Of a stretch of 64,000 bases of DNA, positions 46,981 to 59,632 are shown one piece after another (position 1 is the stretch's first letter; the number at the start of each line of letters is the position of its first letter). The position numbers were made by a program, and so were the translations under genes. The notes beneath the pieces are model-generated. The model was not told the DNA's origin and made no database searches. It saw only the letters and a list, made by a program, of their open reading frames with translations. The stretch lies in contig JAQGDQ010000506.1 in the NCBI GenBank assembly GCA_030141605.1, positions 95,983 through 159,982 of the forward strand. Reading direction: 5' to 3'. Source of the DNA: Tubiluchus corallicola. Lineage: Eukaryota; Priapulida; Priapulimorpha; Priapulimorphida; Tubiluchidae.

Positions 46981-48785
46981 ATCATTTAATGCACTTCTGT
47001 TTTTCTTTCTCAAACTTCAAATTTACCATTAATCTGGGCAGCACGAACATGGGTTTTTCTTCCTGGTGTTGTCCAGAGGCATACCAATACAACTTATGGA
47101 TTAATGTTTTTCTTTAACTGTGTGTTAATTTAATGTTTTCTATGTAAATTATCGTTGCATGTTAATGGTAAATCTAGCAATAGATTCAATTCTAAATTCT
47201 ATTCTATTCTAATGTCGGTCAGCGAGTTTTACATTTTGCTAAAACCCATTAAACTACCTGGATGTTGCTGTTTCCTTCATTGTCAATACTGACAAATCAC
47301 ATATTTAGCCTGGTCTGTTCACCATTGCCTAGCACTTCGTCTTCTGGCAGCCGAATGATCAAGAACGTACAAGCTCGCTCAGTGAGTATGTTTATTCCTA
47401 ACTGTATTAACGTATTTTTTTTAATTTGCGCTCAAACAGACATGACTCATTAATTTTTCACAGGATCCTCTTCAGAAATGGTTTATTTTGTAAGTTACTT
47501 CTTCTCTGATACATTCATGCCACACTTCATAAAGTGCAGTATTTATTTGTTTGTTTATTAACTACCTGAAGGCTTTAGGCTAATGCAGGACAATTGAACT
47601 TATGTGTCCGGAAATATTTTTTACCGGAATTAATTGTTTAGGAAAATAACATTGATTTTTCGGTCATTAGAGCCAAAATGTAACAATAACACGATATTAA
47701 TCGTTTTAGAAACATGGGAAGAAAACCATTATCGAATCGGCTGGTAAAAAAGCTGCAAATATAAAAAAAGCTAAAGAATAAGAGAGAAAAACTTATATGA
47801 TTAAATGCAATCAGTACATATGATTCACAAATGAACAACACGAAAAACCTGTCTGTGAGGGGATTAGCGCTTGCCTATTCTATTTTACAGTATTTCTCTC
47901 ATCTCACCGCTGCTAAATCTCGATGTTACTAACCATAAAATGTCATAACCATTAATTGCGTCTGACATTAAACTATTTACTGAAATAACGAAGCATTTAG
48001 TTATCATTCTATGCATCTGCCACCTTTTTTGTACTTGCTGATTTTTAACAGCATAGCTTTAGTTAATCAGACAGTATTCCAAGAAAATTGTGAAAGTATA
48101 AAGAGAAACATGGAAAAGGTAATTTTTGCCGACATCTGGCAATTTTAATTTCCGTACCGCTTAAAAACCATGCAGGCGGTAAAACAGATGGACAGACAAA
48201 CGACACAACTAAAGGTCACGCCCACAGGCCTCGTGTCTCGTTTAGGAAGAGCATTTTCGAGTTTTTTATTATCTATTATTGATTCACTTGAATTTTCTGC
48301 GAATTCTGCTCAATTTTTTCCTCTGTCAAATAATGGTGGTCATAATGATAAACTACTGCTTCTTCTACTCCAGTCCTGCTGTTTATATTTTTGTGGGAGA
48401 GTGTATGTTTGTGGGTAAAACACTTCTACTGTTAGTTCGATCTCTCATTTCACACGATTTGCTTGTTAATTTGTTAGAGCAAAACCGGACCCAATCTAAA
48501 ACTGTAGGTCAAAACAATCTACTCTTTAAAATATTGAAAGGAAACATACTATTTTTTCCAGAATGACTTACGTGAAAGAATCATTACCACGCGAACACAC
48601 TTTCACGTTCGCGCCACTAGTTTTTCGCTGTTACATGCATTTCACCATTCGGTGGTTAGACGGGCATTAGCGCCTGCATTTCGGAATGTATTGGACAAAA
48701 AATAGGTGCTGCACCTCTCAGTTCAGATATCTTCGCTTGTGACGAACTGCACACTTTCAACAGCTCATGCGTGGGCACAGCAGTA
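46981..48785. other. No feature recognised
   Basis: About 1.8 kb of A+T-rich sequence. Short frames only, none with domains. Confidence 0.5.
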
Positions 48786-49012
48786 AACTTTGAAACCCGA
48801 ATTTTTATTTTAAAACATGCCTAGTTTTAATACTACATACTGCATATCTTGCAGTAGCACTATTTTTCAATTTACGCTTTCACAAACACCTGCAACACGC
48901 TCTTCGGAATATTTTTGCTGTTGAAAATTATGACAGTTTGTGGTGTCATCAATAGTTGGGCTCGTCCGACTTTAATTAAGATTTTAATCTAGTAATTAAT
49001 TATCAGAAACGC
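48786..49012 (+). repeat. Dispersed repeat family R6, copy 1
   Basis: Matches 54226-54450 in inverted orientation: AAAACATGCCTAGTTTTAAT, CAATTTACGCTTTCACAAAC, AGTTGGGCTCG and TTATCAGAAACGCTTTT. Class unknown. Confidence 0.65.
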
Positions 49013-49015
49013 TTT

Positions 49016-49454
49016 TGCAGTATTAATTATGTTGAAATGTATACTTTTTGCCGGACTTCAAAATGGGATGGTATTTCAAAAATCATCCTGTTTTCCTTAA
49101 AATCCCGGTTCTGCTATTAGCAGCAATATTTGTAGACATTAAGTTAAAGGACGGATAGCGATTTGCCGTTTGAAAAGTTGAATAACTGATTATTGGTTGT
49201 TTAATTTCGAAATATAATACCAGCACTTTATTCCCTGGAACTGAAAGGTGGTTCCTGCATCCCCGTCAGCTATTTGTCAACTGAAAAAACAACGACGTTG
49301 ATGTATAAACCGCTTAATACATGGTAGCAAAACGATAAAGATATCAATCAGTTTATGTCGGTGCGCGGTAAAAGTGGCACAGGAAAAAATGCATATCACA
49401 AGTATTTTAATTGCTTTCTTATTATTGAAAGTATCTGTGTCAGAGCAATGCATG
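49016..49454. other. No feature recognised
   Basis: Unique-looking sequence up to the minisatellite; a stray AAAGTGGCACAGGAAAAAATG word (the minisatellite theme) is at 49370. Confidence 0.5.
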
Positions 49455-50212
49455 TACGATTTTTACCTACTTTTCCATTTATCCCATTTTTCTATGCCAT
49501 TTTTACCTACTTTTCCATTTATCCCATTTTTCTATGCCATTTTTACCTACTTTTCCATTTATCCCATTTTTCTATGCCATTTTTACCTACTTTTCCATTT
49601 ATCCCATTTTTCTATGCCATTTTTACCTACTTTTCCATTTATCCCATTTTTCTATGCCATTTTTACCTACTTTTCCATTTATCCCATTTTTCTATGCCAT
49701 TTTTACCTACTTTTCCATTTATCCCATTTTTCTATGCCATTTTTACCTATTTTTCCATTTATCCCATTTTTCTATGCCATTTTTACCTACTTTTCCATTT
49801 ATCCCATTTTTCTATGCCATTTTGACCTATTTTTCCATTTATCCCATTTTTCTATGCCATTTTTATCTACTTTTCCATTTGTCTCACTTTTCCTGTGCCA
49901 TTTTTATTGTGCCATTTTTCCTTTGTCATTTTTTCCTACTTTTCCATTTGTGCCATTTTTACTGTGGCATTTTTCCTAGTTTTTCTTTTGTGCCATTTTT
50001 TCTATGCCATTTTACCTACATTTTCCATTTGTGCCATTTTTCCTTTGTCATTTTTTCCTACTTTTCCATTTGTGCCATTTTTTTCTATGCCATTTTACCT
50101 ACTTTTCCATTTGTCCCATTTTTCCTGTGCTATTTTTACCGTGCTATTTTCTGTGTGCCATTTTTTCATATGTCATTTTTCCTGTGCCGTTTTTACCTAC
50201 ATTCGTTTATGT
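49455..50212. repeat. 40-bp minisatellite, ~10 near-perfect copies plus diverged part
   Basis: The unit is TTTTACCTACTTTTCCATTT plus ATCCCATTTTTCTATGCCAT. Near-perfect to ~49870, then irregular units built on GTGCCATTTTTCC and CCTACTTTTCCATTTG. Because 40 is not a multiple of 3, three units make a 40-codon period and all forward frames stay open. Confidence 0.95.
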
Positions 50213-50766
50213 CATGGTATTCGCCAAAAAAATAAGGCATTGACAAAGATTTGTTACCAAGAAAAAGTGGGACTCAATCCTCTGAATTACAGTATCTGCA
50301 ATTCTTTTTAAGAGAAAGTAAACAATGGCCACGCAGAGCCGTTTGATGCAAAAAAAACTAAAGATAAAATCTTTTGATAAGGTGGGTTCAAATTCACCTT
50401 AAAGAATTGAGAAAATGTGTCAGCTATTGATTGAAACGCTTTAGTCAAATTTGCAGTGTAAACGATAGACGCATAGAGCTGTGGCTGTAAATTTTAACAA
50501 AAATGATGAAAGACAAAAAATGTTTCCGCATCTTCATTTTTGACATGTTAACTTAAAACTTCTGTATTTTTGGACAAATTTAAGGGAATGACTTAAAATT
50601 TTTGACATTTATACTTAAGTGCCTGTAATATCAATGCGGCAATTTTCAAGCAGTTCCACTGTTTTGTTCTTATAATATCGTGATGAAAACTTCGGTACAT
50701 TTTTCTATGCCAACCTGTGTATATTTGTTAAAACGACAAATAATTCTTTTCTATAGAATTTAGACA

Positions 50767-51937
50767 ATGAAATCGTCACTGACTGCAATGTTGCTGGCTG
50801 TACTGGTCTGTACACTGTTTTCACTGGTCTATGGGCAAAGTGCTTCAAGAAGCAGCTCTGTGGGTAATAGTATCTGCTGTGCGCCGTTGAGCGACCTACT
50901 TGGAGACAACGGGCAACTGATATACCCCGACAACATCAAAAATCCGTCAAAAAATGTGTCAATCTACAACCCTCACAAACGTAAGTTCTTGTTAGAGTAC
51001 TCAAACGTACAAGGCGGTCCAAAAATGGTCCGGGTGCAGAATCAGAAATGACAGGGTGAGCCACAAGATCGATCCTGGATGGATGCCTTGTTATAGATTA
51101 ATCAGCAAACAGTAATCCCTTTAATTCAGCTAGTTGGTAGGCGGAGAATAATTACAAAAGCCAAGGTGGGTCACGGGTCATGAGTTGTGGAATGAAATTC
51201 TGTTGACTAAATACTCGTATCTCTAAGGTAAAAATATAGTTTTTCGAAGCATGCTTGTTTGTTCCTAACGAAAATTAAAATCTAAAAAATTGGAAGTATA
51301 TATCGACTAGTATTGAAACTATTTCTCAGAAATTCTTTCTTGCACCAATTACCAACTATGAGGTTAAAGAAACCATCTCAGGACCTCAAACAGTAGTACA
51401 GAAGTAGTACAGAAAGAGAGATACAGCGTTTATTAGAACACTGGAAGCCGGCTGTCTTTTGAAGAAGTTCAGTGAGAAAGTATGATTTGCAACGATGCAA
51501 TCAGAAAAGTTAGAATCAGGCCAGGTTAGAGTAGCTATTTCTGCCAGGCTTTGAAAAGCAGCCCTGTATGAGTTTCAAAGAAATTGTTATCTATCAATTT
51601 TGCAGAACGGTGATTGATTCAAACACAAACGGACCAGCACGGGCGGGGGGGACGAATATCTTCAGTGATGAACGGCGAACAGGGTGCCCGGCAATGACGT
51701 TTGGGTACTACATCCAGCGGCCAATTTGTGCGACATCTTGTAATGGTCACCTTGTCGTCATTTTTCCTAGACAATATCTCTACGCCAGTGTGTGTAGAAC
51801 GTAAGTTTGTGTAACGATGATATTGTATGCGAAACATCTGTGCACAACCGAAACACCATTGTGTTGTCGTCATTCTCTCTTTTATTCTCTCTCTCTTTTT
51901 TCTCTCTCTCTCCCTCTCTCTCTCCCTCTCTCACACA

Positions 51938-51985
<48 letters not shown>

Positions 51986-52476
51986 TAAGCTTTCTTTCTC
52001 CTACTCCTTCCCTATCTCTGCCTCTTTCTTTCTCTCACTCTCGCTCCTTCTTCCATCCTGTCTACTTTGTTCTACTCTAATTTGTAGCATACTTGAAATA
52101 AATTAAAATTATTGTACACCACAATTATTGCCTACTGCGCAATAACAACGACGATGACGACAATGATGACAATGACAACCATAACAATGATGACAATGAC
52201 GATGAAAACTACAGCCACAGTAACAACGACGACGACGACTACAGCAGCAGTAACAACAGTACCCACAATAATAATTACCCCATTATTATAAAATGAAATA
52301 TAAATAAATTCTATCATTTCAGCCCTGGAGCAAGCTGTGTTCATACCAAGCATTGCCATGGTCGCTGCATTCAGGTCTATGGAGAAAGACGTCTGTATGG
52401 TTTCGACCTCACTACAAATCGAGTTGACTATTATGGCTTCAAATATCCCTGGTTCTGCCCCTGCAATGTCAATTAG
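50767..52476 (+). CDS. Secreted Spatzle-like cystine-knot protein (three exons)
   Basis: Exon 1 (50767-50980) encodes a signal peptide (MKSSLTAMLLAVLVCTLFSL, cut near VYGQ) and SICCAPLSDLLGDNGQLIYP, ending at a strong GTAAGT donor in phase 1. Exon 2 ends at 51800 with GTAAGT in phase 2. Exon 3 (52323-52476) follows CATTTCAG in matching phase. Exons 2-3 together give ASVCRTPGASC, then CHGRCIQVYGERRLYGF, RVDYYGFKYP and FCPCNV. This spacing (C...G..C....C.Q.Y....L....D...F.yP..C.C) is that of the Spatzle/neurotrophin-type cystine knot, the Toll ligand of insects. For exon 2, an acceptor at 51580 joins exon 1 in frame; the better-looking TTTTGCAG at 51605 does not, so a small exon could be missing. 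Predicted length ~195 residues, with no long pro-domain. The family call is by eye. Confidence 0.65.
51876..51981. repeat. (CT)n microsatellite in the Spatzle-like gene intron 2
   Basis: CT/TCTC run with a short ACACACG interruption; a (GAC/AAC)n tract follows at 52140-52260 in the same intron. Confidence 0.9.
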
Positions 52477-52626
52477 CCAGCAACAACATTGAAAAACATT
52501 GAAAAGGAAAAGTGGCTAATTCTTTATTACAATATTGAAGAAATGTTCACTTATAATTTTAGATTTTAGAACACTCATGTTATTCGAAAATTGCTAATGT
52601 AATAACATGCAAATTAGTAGTAAGAA

Positions 52627-52631
<5 letters not shown>

Positions 52632-52676
<45 letters not shown>
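52632..52676. repeat. (TA)n microsatellite
   Basis: Pure alternating TA. Confidence 0.9.
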
Positions 52677-52678
<2 letters not shown>

Positions 52679-52974
52679 TGTAACATATAGATAAATTAAA
52701 ATTGCTCTCTGTAGTCTTTGCTTTTATTGCAAAGGCCAGTAATTTCTCTAACGATTATAAAGCTTTAATCAATTCAAGTTTAATGCAATATAAATTCTGC
52801 ATTGTCACTTACGGTTTGTTATTATAGAAAACATTGTGTAAAACTTACTTTTTGCTTAATAAAATTACTTCACTTACTATGCACTATATATTATATGCTT
52901 GTAGTTTTTCTTTTTAAATGAAGAGTTTAATTTTACAGCAGCAAACAGCGGTCAGTGATGCGTGGACATAGCGG

Positions 52975-53250
52975 TCAGTCAACCACTCAACTGATGAATC
53001 CACTAAAAACTGATTGACCAACCGACCGACTACCAACAACAATCAACAAAGCAAAGAACTAACCAACCAACCGACCAAACTACCAATCAACTGACAAAAC
53101 CAAGCACTTTGCACACCTACCAACCAACCAAATTAAGCAACCAACCAATCAACCAGCCAGCATCCAACCAACCAATCAGCCAACTAACGAACCAAACAAC
53201 CAGCCATAAGCCAAGCTATCAAACAACCAACCAACAAATCAGCCAACACA
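52975..53250. repeat. Degenerate (CCAA)n tract
   Basis: CCAACCAACC, CCGACC, ATCAACC and similar words over ~270 bp, too diverged for a clear period. Confidence 0.7.
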
Positions 53251-53479
53251 CCAGGTATATTGATTATCCTTGATATTGAGCTAAATTCTGGTCTCGCCAC
53301 AAGCATTCATATTAAGTGCACTCCCTCGCTGAGCGCTACCTGTTGGCTTACAGTCTGTCGAATTGTATAAAAAACTGCTAGATTAACATCACGCATAAAG
53401 CAATGACTTCAAAATCTGATTTCACTTTCGCTATTGTTATTATTTTTATTTTAAGATAGGGGATGTTTCCCACAAAACA

Positions 53480-53945
53480 TTTGAATAGGAAGAAAAGGAA
53501 ATTTAAAAAGTATTTCTCAAAAAACTTTCCTGATAAAGTTGTATTACTTAGCATTTCGCTTGTCTGTTTGACAGACTTATGAAACAGAAACAGAAAATTC
53601 TTAGCAATTAAAATGTTCACGCCAGCTATTGAACATTACTGTATACACCAAAAGACGTCACTGGTTCACCAAAACAATTACCCACCAAACGTTAATCATA
53701 CTGAGAAGATAAAGTAATATAAACTTTTGCTTAGTTAGCGAAGTGTTTGCTGCGAATGCTCTGATTTTTTTTTCAAACTTTTCAACAGTCATCGCGGGTG
53801 TTTAAATTTACCAGTTTACAAACTACAGAGCTTTGCGTTACTGCCAATGCAAGCTCTGTAGTCAATAGCGTGTAGATGATACAAGATTTCAAAACGAATT
53901 TAATAGCGTCTTTTGTGCTTTGAAATAAATACAAGCTTTTCCACT
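53480..53945 (+). mobile_element. Dispersed repeat family R1, copy 3
   Basis: Same orientation as copies at 541 and 37605: TTAGCATTTCGCTTGTCTG, AATGCTCTGATTTTTTTTTC and GCGTTACTGCCAATGCAAGC. It lacks the left ~200 bp of copy 1. Confidence 0.65.
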
Positions 53946-54225
53946 GGACTTTGTCGCATCTGTATTATTTTTCTAGTTTTGCTATTTGTACAGCTCCACA
54001 CACGGCAAGCCGTTGCGTTGCTTGCGGCGGTACTGGAACATCATGAATATTCAACGACTTCTAAGATGAATCGCTATAAACCGACAGAGATTGAAGATTT
54101 TACGTTAAATGCGTTAAAGGAACTCAGGATGATTTCCTATACTATCCTATATTCATATACTATCCCATTTTCAACTACGGTAAAAAGTATACATTTTAAC
54201 ACAATTAATTAACACAAACGCTGGA

Positions 54226-54450
54226 AAAGCGTTTCTGATAATTAAATAATAGATTAAAAACTTAATTAACGACAGGCGAGCCCAACTATCGATGACGTCA
54301 CAAACTAACATAATCTTCAACAGTAAACCTATTCCATGAGCGTGTTACAGGTGTTTGTGAAAGCGTAAATTGAAGAATAGTGCTACTGTAAGATATTCAG
54401 TATGGTAGTATTAAAACTAGGCATGTTTTAAAATAAAAATTCGACTTTTG
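54226..54450 (-). repeat. Dispersed repeat family R6, copy 2
   Basis: Inverted relative to 48786-49012 across ~220 bp. Confidence 0.65.
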
Positions 54451-55050
54451 AAGTCTACTGCTGTATTACTTTCATGTAATCGCATTATTTTTATCACTAC
54501 TTTTCAAAACCGTACCTTAGATATAAAACCTCTATTTTGTGTCTTTACCGTGAACGTTTATGGTGTGTTTTTATGGGTGCAATCTTTAGCGTTAATAGCA
54601 TCAAAACAGCTTTCAACAAATCAATATATGACACGTGCTATTTGTCCGGAATTGAATTTATCACATTTTAAAATTCTAAAAACAGATTGTTCTTATTAGC
54701 TAACGAAACGAATCACTCATAGTGAAGATGGGATTAGTGTATGTTTGACTATTGTACTTAAAAATCTTCTTACAATATCTTTTTCAGTTATAGTCGATGA
54801 AATATCTAAGTGTCATTTGTTTTATTCGTGTATCAATTGTCGAAAGCGGTGCCTAATTTGCCCCGTTGAAGACGATGTTAACAACTTCCCAATCCAGTTT
54901 TAGGGAGATTGTCAACAGGTAGTGACATGCCCTATTGTTTCAACCAACCATGTACCACTTGCGTCTAGGATACTGTAATGCGTAATAGTAATTTAGTTTG
55001 AATTTTACTGTTTCAGTATCGGCACATGAGATTATTAAAATGATATAGTC
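54451..55050. other. No feature recognised
   Basis: A+T-rich; one 83-codon frame without recognisable features. Confidence 0.5.
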
Positions 55051-55533
55051 CAGGGGTGTGCAAATTATCTGACTAGCCGGGCCACAATAAACATTCCCGC
55101 AATTCCTGCGGGCCACAGACAGTTTGATCAAGGAGCCAAGTACAGAAAGGCCTTATAAACGATTTTTTTTGCATCCGACCTGCGTACATCGTTACTACTA
55201 CACTCAAGAAACTATTTTAGAAGTTATTAAAATTTATATTACAAACCATATATTTCTACTTTCAGGGCAGATAGTGGTAATTTCATTACAATGCATATTA
55301 GTAATGTGTATCACACAGTCTGTGCAATACAGTGTTATTAAGCACAACCGTCTTGTAAGGGTTAATGACATCCGATCTAGTAGAAAAAACTACCCGCACT
55401 ATCTTTGGGATCGTGGCAGGGACTTCAGCTGGGTACACTCAATTAATCACCCGGGCCGCACTTTCATTAGGTTGACAAATCTCTTCGCGGGCCGCACAAA
55501 TTCTCTCGGCGGGCCGCAATTTGCACACCCCTG
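55051..55533 (+). mobile_element. hAT-type MITE, copy 2, complete
   Basis: The terminal inverted repeats CAGGGGTGTGCAAATT and AATTTGCACACCCCTG are exact. The flanks ATATAGTC and ATATAAAC agree at 6 of 8 positions, consistent with an old 8-bp hAT target duplication. The subterminal regions are rich in GGGCCGCA words. No transposase. Confidence 0.88.
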
Positions 55534-55559
55534 ATATAAACTTCAGCTACTGTTATGAA

Positions 55560-56017
55560 TAAATACTGTATTGTAAGTACTGTGGGATTTGAAAGATGCA
55601 CATCTGTCCTTCAACAAGCGCGTTTTCTTGGGTTGTTTTACATGTTTTGTTATACAGGCCTCACTCAAGGAGCTCAGCATGGATATCCGCTCAATGGAAA
55701 CCCTTGCACAAGATCGCTCAGCATGGCGAAGTGTCATCACCACAGGGGCTAAGACAGCAGAGGCGAAAAGAATTGAGGATGCAGAGGAGAAGCACAGGAG
55801 ATGTAAGACACGTGACACTGCCCAACAACAGGTCCAAACACCCAGCCTCACCTGTGCCAAATGCCAAAGAAGTTTCCAGGCCAGAATTGGCCTAGTCAGT
55901 CACCTTCGAGCTCATCAAAAGAATGATAACCCCTCAAAATGACCTTTTATCCCTGTCACTATGGTCATCTTCGATTCGAAGGACAAACATCATCATCATC
56001 ATCATCATCATCATTAA
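55560..56017 (+). mobile_element. LINE 3' end with C-terminal zinc finger and (ATC)n tail
   Basis: The frame to TGA 55940-55942 reads ETLAQDRSAWRSVITTGAKT and EDAEEKHRRC, then CAKCQRSFQARIGLVSHLRA. This is the familiar end of a large group of LINE ORF2 proteins, in which a Trp-rich segment is followed by a C2H2-like finger. A short 3' UTR with TTCGATTCGAAGGACAAAC and an ATC repeat completes a typical LINE tail. 5'-truncated near 55560. Confidence 0.85.
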
Positions 56018-56114
56018 CATGCGGACTATGTAATTTCCTATAATTCGGGAAATGGCATTTTTATAGCTGTGATTACAGTTAAAAGACATAAACGTTTTTG
56101 AGCAGATCAGATAC

Positions 56115-56483
56115 TGTTGTGTTTTGTTTCTCTCGGAACTCTCGTAGAGAAAGCCAGAAAACACGCCGTCAAATTAAACTAGTTTATTAAGTGAGAATTC
56201 TACAACACAAAAGTATGAAGGAACGCGAAATGTTTACTGTAAACGTGAAAATCTGGAAAACGTTTGAGTGTATCTGAAAATACAAGTATACAAGAGAATG
56301 TGTAAGTGGCATTCGTGTGAATCTGTGTGCCTGTGTCAGCGGCCTGTTTCGCCTTATATAGGGTGCCAGGGAACATTCTAGACGTTTCTTTCCAGAACAT
56401 TCTACACGGTAAGACGATTATTCTAACGGAACATTCTAAAATGCTCCACTTAATTCTAATAGATGCCAGCGATCTCCACAACA
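56115..56483 (-). mobile_element. Solo LTR, 369 bp, copy 2
   Basis: Reverse orientation of the 43270 element, same length, ends TGTTGTG and CCACAACA, flanked by GATAC on both sides (56110-56114, 56484-56488). No internal region is present, as expected after LTR-LTR recombination. Confidence 0.9.
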
Positions 56484-56488
56484 GATAC

Positions 56489-56859
56489 ATAATGCATTTT
56501 GTGGACTAATCGGAATTTAAACCAAATGGACACTTGGGACTGCCTCGTCGATGGTGTTACTACCGTTTACATGGAAAGTTGGATTGAACAGTATATGCAC
56601 ATTAACTGGATATAATAAAAATAGATTTTCGCTACAATTGATAAAATTGTCTTTTTGAATGAATTGTATTTTCCATTGCCTTGTCTTGCCGTGCTTCGCC
56701 TTATTTTACATTGCTCTAGTTGATAGGCTAATAATGCGAACTGAACATTATTGGTCTCTAAATCTAAGAAAGTGATTTACGTATCTGGAAGTTTTTGTAA
56801 CTGTCTTGTGAGAGACTCAAAAAAACTGTTACAATACCATCAGTATCAGGGGATTCCAC
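56489..56859. other. No feature recognised
   Basis: Unique-looking sequence before the 62-bp array. Confidence 0.5.
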
Positions 56860-58080
56860 AAACTTAACAAGATACAGTACCCTCACGAGCAAATTAAATA
56901 TCTCAATACAAGGGACTCCACAGACTTAACAAGATACAGTACCCTCATGAGCAACTTAAATATCTCAATACAAGGGACTCCACAGACTTAACAAGATACA
57001 GTACCCTCATGAGCAACTTAAATATCTCAATACAAGGGACTCCACAGACTTAACAAGATACAGTACCCTCATGAGCAACTTAAATATCTCAATACAAGGG
57101 ACTCCACAGACTTAACAAGATACAGTACCCTCATGAGCAACTTAAATATCTCAATACAAGGGACACCACAGACTTAACAAGATACAGTACCCTCATGAGC
57201 AACTTAAATATCTCAATACAAGAGACTCCACAGACTTAACAAGATACAGTACCCTCATGAGCAACTTAAATATCTCAATACAAGGGACTCCACAGATTTA
57301 ACAAGATACAGTACCCTCATGAGCAACTTAAATATCTCAATACAAGGGACTCCACAGACTTAACAAGATACAGTACCCTCATGAGCAACTTAAATATCTC
57401 AATACAGGACACCAACTTAACAAGATACAGTACCCTCATGAGCAACTTAAATATCTCAATACAGGGACTCCACAGCTTAACAAGATACAGTACCCTCATG
57501 AGCAACTTAAATATCTCAATACAGGGACTCCACAGACTTAACAAGATACAGTACCCTCATGAGCAACTTAAATATCTCAATACAAGGGACTCCACAGACT
57601 TAACAAGATACAGTACCCTCATGAGCAACTTAAATATCTCAATACAAGGGACTCCACAGACTTAACAAGATACAGTACCCTCATGAGCAACTTAAATATC
57701 TCAATACAAGGGACTCCACAGACTTAACAAGATACAGTACCCTCATGAGCAACTTAAATATCTCAATACAAGGGACTCCACAGACTTAACAAGATACAGT
57801 ACCCTCATGAGCAACTTAAATATCTCAATACAAGGGACACCACAGACTTAACAAGATACAGTGCCCTCATGAGCAACTTAAATATCTCAATACAAGGGAC
57901 TCCACAGACTTGACAAGATACAGTGCCCTCACGAGCAACTTAAATATCTCAATACAAGGGACTCCACAGACTTGACAAGATACAGTACCCTCACGAGCAA
58001 CTTAAATATCTCAATACAAGAGACTCCACAGACTTAACAAGATACAGTACCCTCACGAACAACTTAAATATCTCAATACT
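56860..58080. repeat. 62-bp minisatellite, ~20 copies
   Basis: The unit contains AACAAGATACAGTACCCTC, ATGAGCAACTTAAATATCTC and AATACAAGGGACTCCACAG. Copies at both ends share a CACGAGC variant; shortened units (55-58 bp) lie near 57400-57530. Confidence 0.95.
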
Positions 58081-58469
58081 GTAATTACTTGTGCATTAGT
58101 GATTGTGTAATTGACTGCTGCTGGTCACTTCTCGTGGCTCTTGCTCAATTGCATGACTTTACTAGCGTTGTTCTGCTATAAAAATGTTCGTGTTCTAGCA
58201 AAAGATTTTTGACTAAAGACATAGTGACAGAGCGTCCTAAGGGCCGTCGTTATGCTGACGACGGTGACAGCTTTGTGATGACGACATCTTTTGTTCGCAA
58301 TGTTACTAAGATTGCTTTGTCATCAGTGTCACTGACGTAATATTTGCATCACCAACCCAGTTAACCAACAAGACGTATAGCCTTAAAATGACCAGCATAA
58401 AGACTGTAGACTTCAGATCTTATAGAAAGTTTAAAGCCAGTGGCTTGTCAGCACTTCAAAGAAGCAATG
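58081..58469. other. No feature recognised
   Basis: Contains a small hairpin CCGTCGT/ACGACGG near 58245; otherwise nothing. Confidence 0.4.
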
Positions 58470-58805
58470 CAGAAAGAAAAGAAAAACATTTTAAATAATT
58501 AATAATTTTCTTTTCCAGTTACATAAGTCTTTCTAGTAGGTAAGCGAAAAACTAAGGAACATAGATTTGCACGGAATGTCTTTTGAGACATAATTTAACA
58601 TTGCCTTTCCTTCCCTCGATTTACATTTGGCACATGACGTCATGTAATGGCGACTTCGAAACAGTATTGCGGGAGATTTAAAATGAAAACAAACTAAAAT
58701 TCCTTTCAGTGCGAGTAAGATATACGCATAAAATTGCTATAAAGTAATACAATTTTTAAAGACGATTTTTCTGAAACCTACTTCAGGTACACCCCTTTTC
58801 TTGTC
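58470..58805 (-). mobile_element. Dispersed repeat family R1, copy 4
   Basis: Reverse complement of 541 to ~860, including the TGACGTCATGTAATGGCG block and the terminal GGGGTGTACCTGAAGTAGG. Confidence 0.65.
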
Positions 58806-59339
58806 TTTTAAATCATTTTTTGCGTAAGACACTTGAAAATTAAAATTGCTAACCTGTTACTTTAACTAATTTTTAAAAACGCGTGTATATAGGCCTGTGA
58901 ACGCTATAAAAACAGTTGTGCATTAGCTGTAAAAATTGTGTAAAGGCTTTAAGCCTGCGCATGCGCACCACCGTGTTTTGAAGCGATTAAAAGTAACGAA
59001 TCAATAAAGCGTTGCTTTTCCCAACTATGTGTGTTACATTAAGAAATTGAAAAATTCTTTCATACAACAAAGGCGATGTGACGAATATGAATGTGATTAG
59101 GCTTCAAATGACTTTGCGACAACATGCACAGAATTTCTCAGTAAACTTCGTGATTTAATTATGACATGATTTTTATTATTAAACACATTTTGTAACAATA
59201 AGCACATGCTTGTATATATTTATTAACAACACCTATCATATCATATGCAATTGCAACTATATAGAAACATTGTTTATTACAAGAATGTGTTGTTTTCTTT
59301 AACAGTTCCAATGGTATGTAAAGTTTGCAGAATATAAGT
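58806..59339. other. No feature recognised
   Basis: A+T-rich. Confidence 0.5.
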
Positions 59340-59632
59340 GAACATATAACGTTGTTATTTTAACTTAAGAGCAATAATTAAATTGAAATTTAAGAAGATT
59401 AAATTTAACATCCTTAAACTTTACCACCTATCCACATTTGAGATACCAATGTCACATTTGACTTGACGTGTGTCAACATTTGACTTACTAAAAACGCTTA
59501 AGATTTCTTGAAAACCATTGTTAACACATTTGAACTACCAAAGTCTACATTTGAGTTAACGTAGGTCTACATTTGAATTACCTAAATCTACATTTGAGTT
59601 AACGTAGGTCTACATTTTACATGTAAAACCTA
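59340..59632 (-). mobile_element. MITE R5, copy 2 (partial)
   Basis: Reverse orientation of 40620 to ~40890: the same TCTACATTTGAGTTAACGTA repeats and the terminal GTAAAACCTATATAA. The distal terminal repeat is missing. Confidence 0.75.

Noticed and set aside
49355-50311. Aromatic, hydrophobic frames up to 233 codons (resembling membrane proteins)
   Set aside because: All three forward frames are open because of the 40-bp repeat; no conserved start or domain.
55124-55534. 136-codon frame
   Set aside because: Lies inside the hAT MITE, which is non-coding; the sister copy breaks it.
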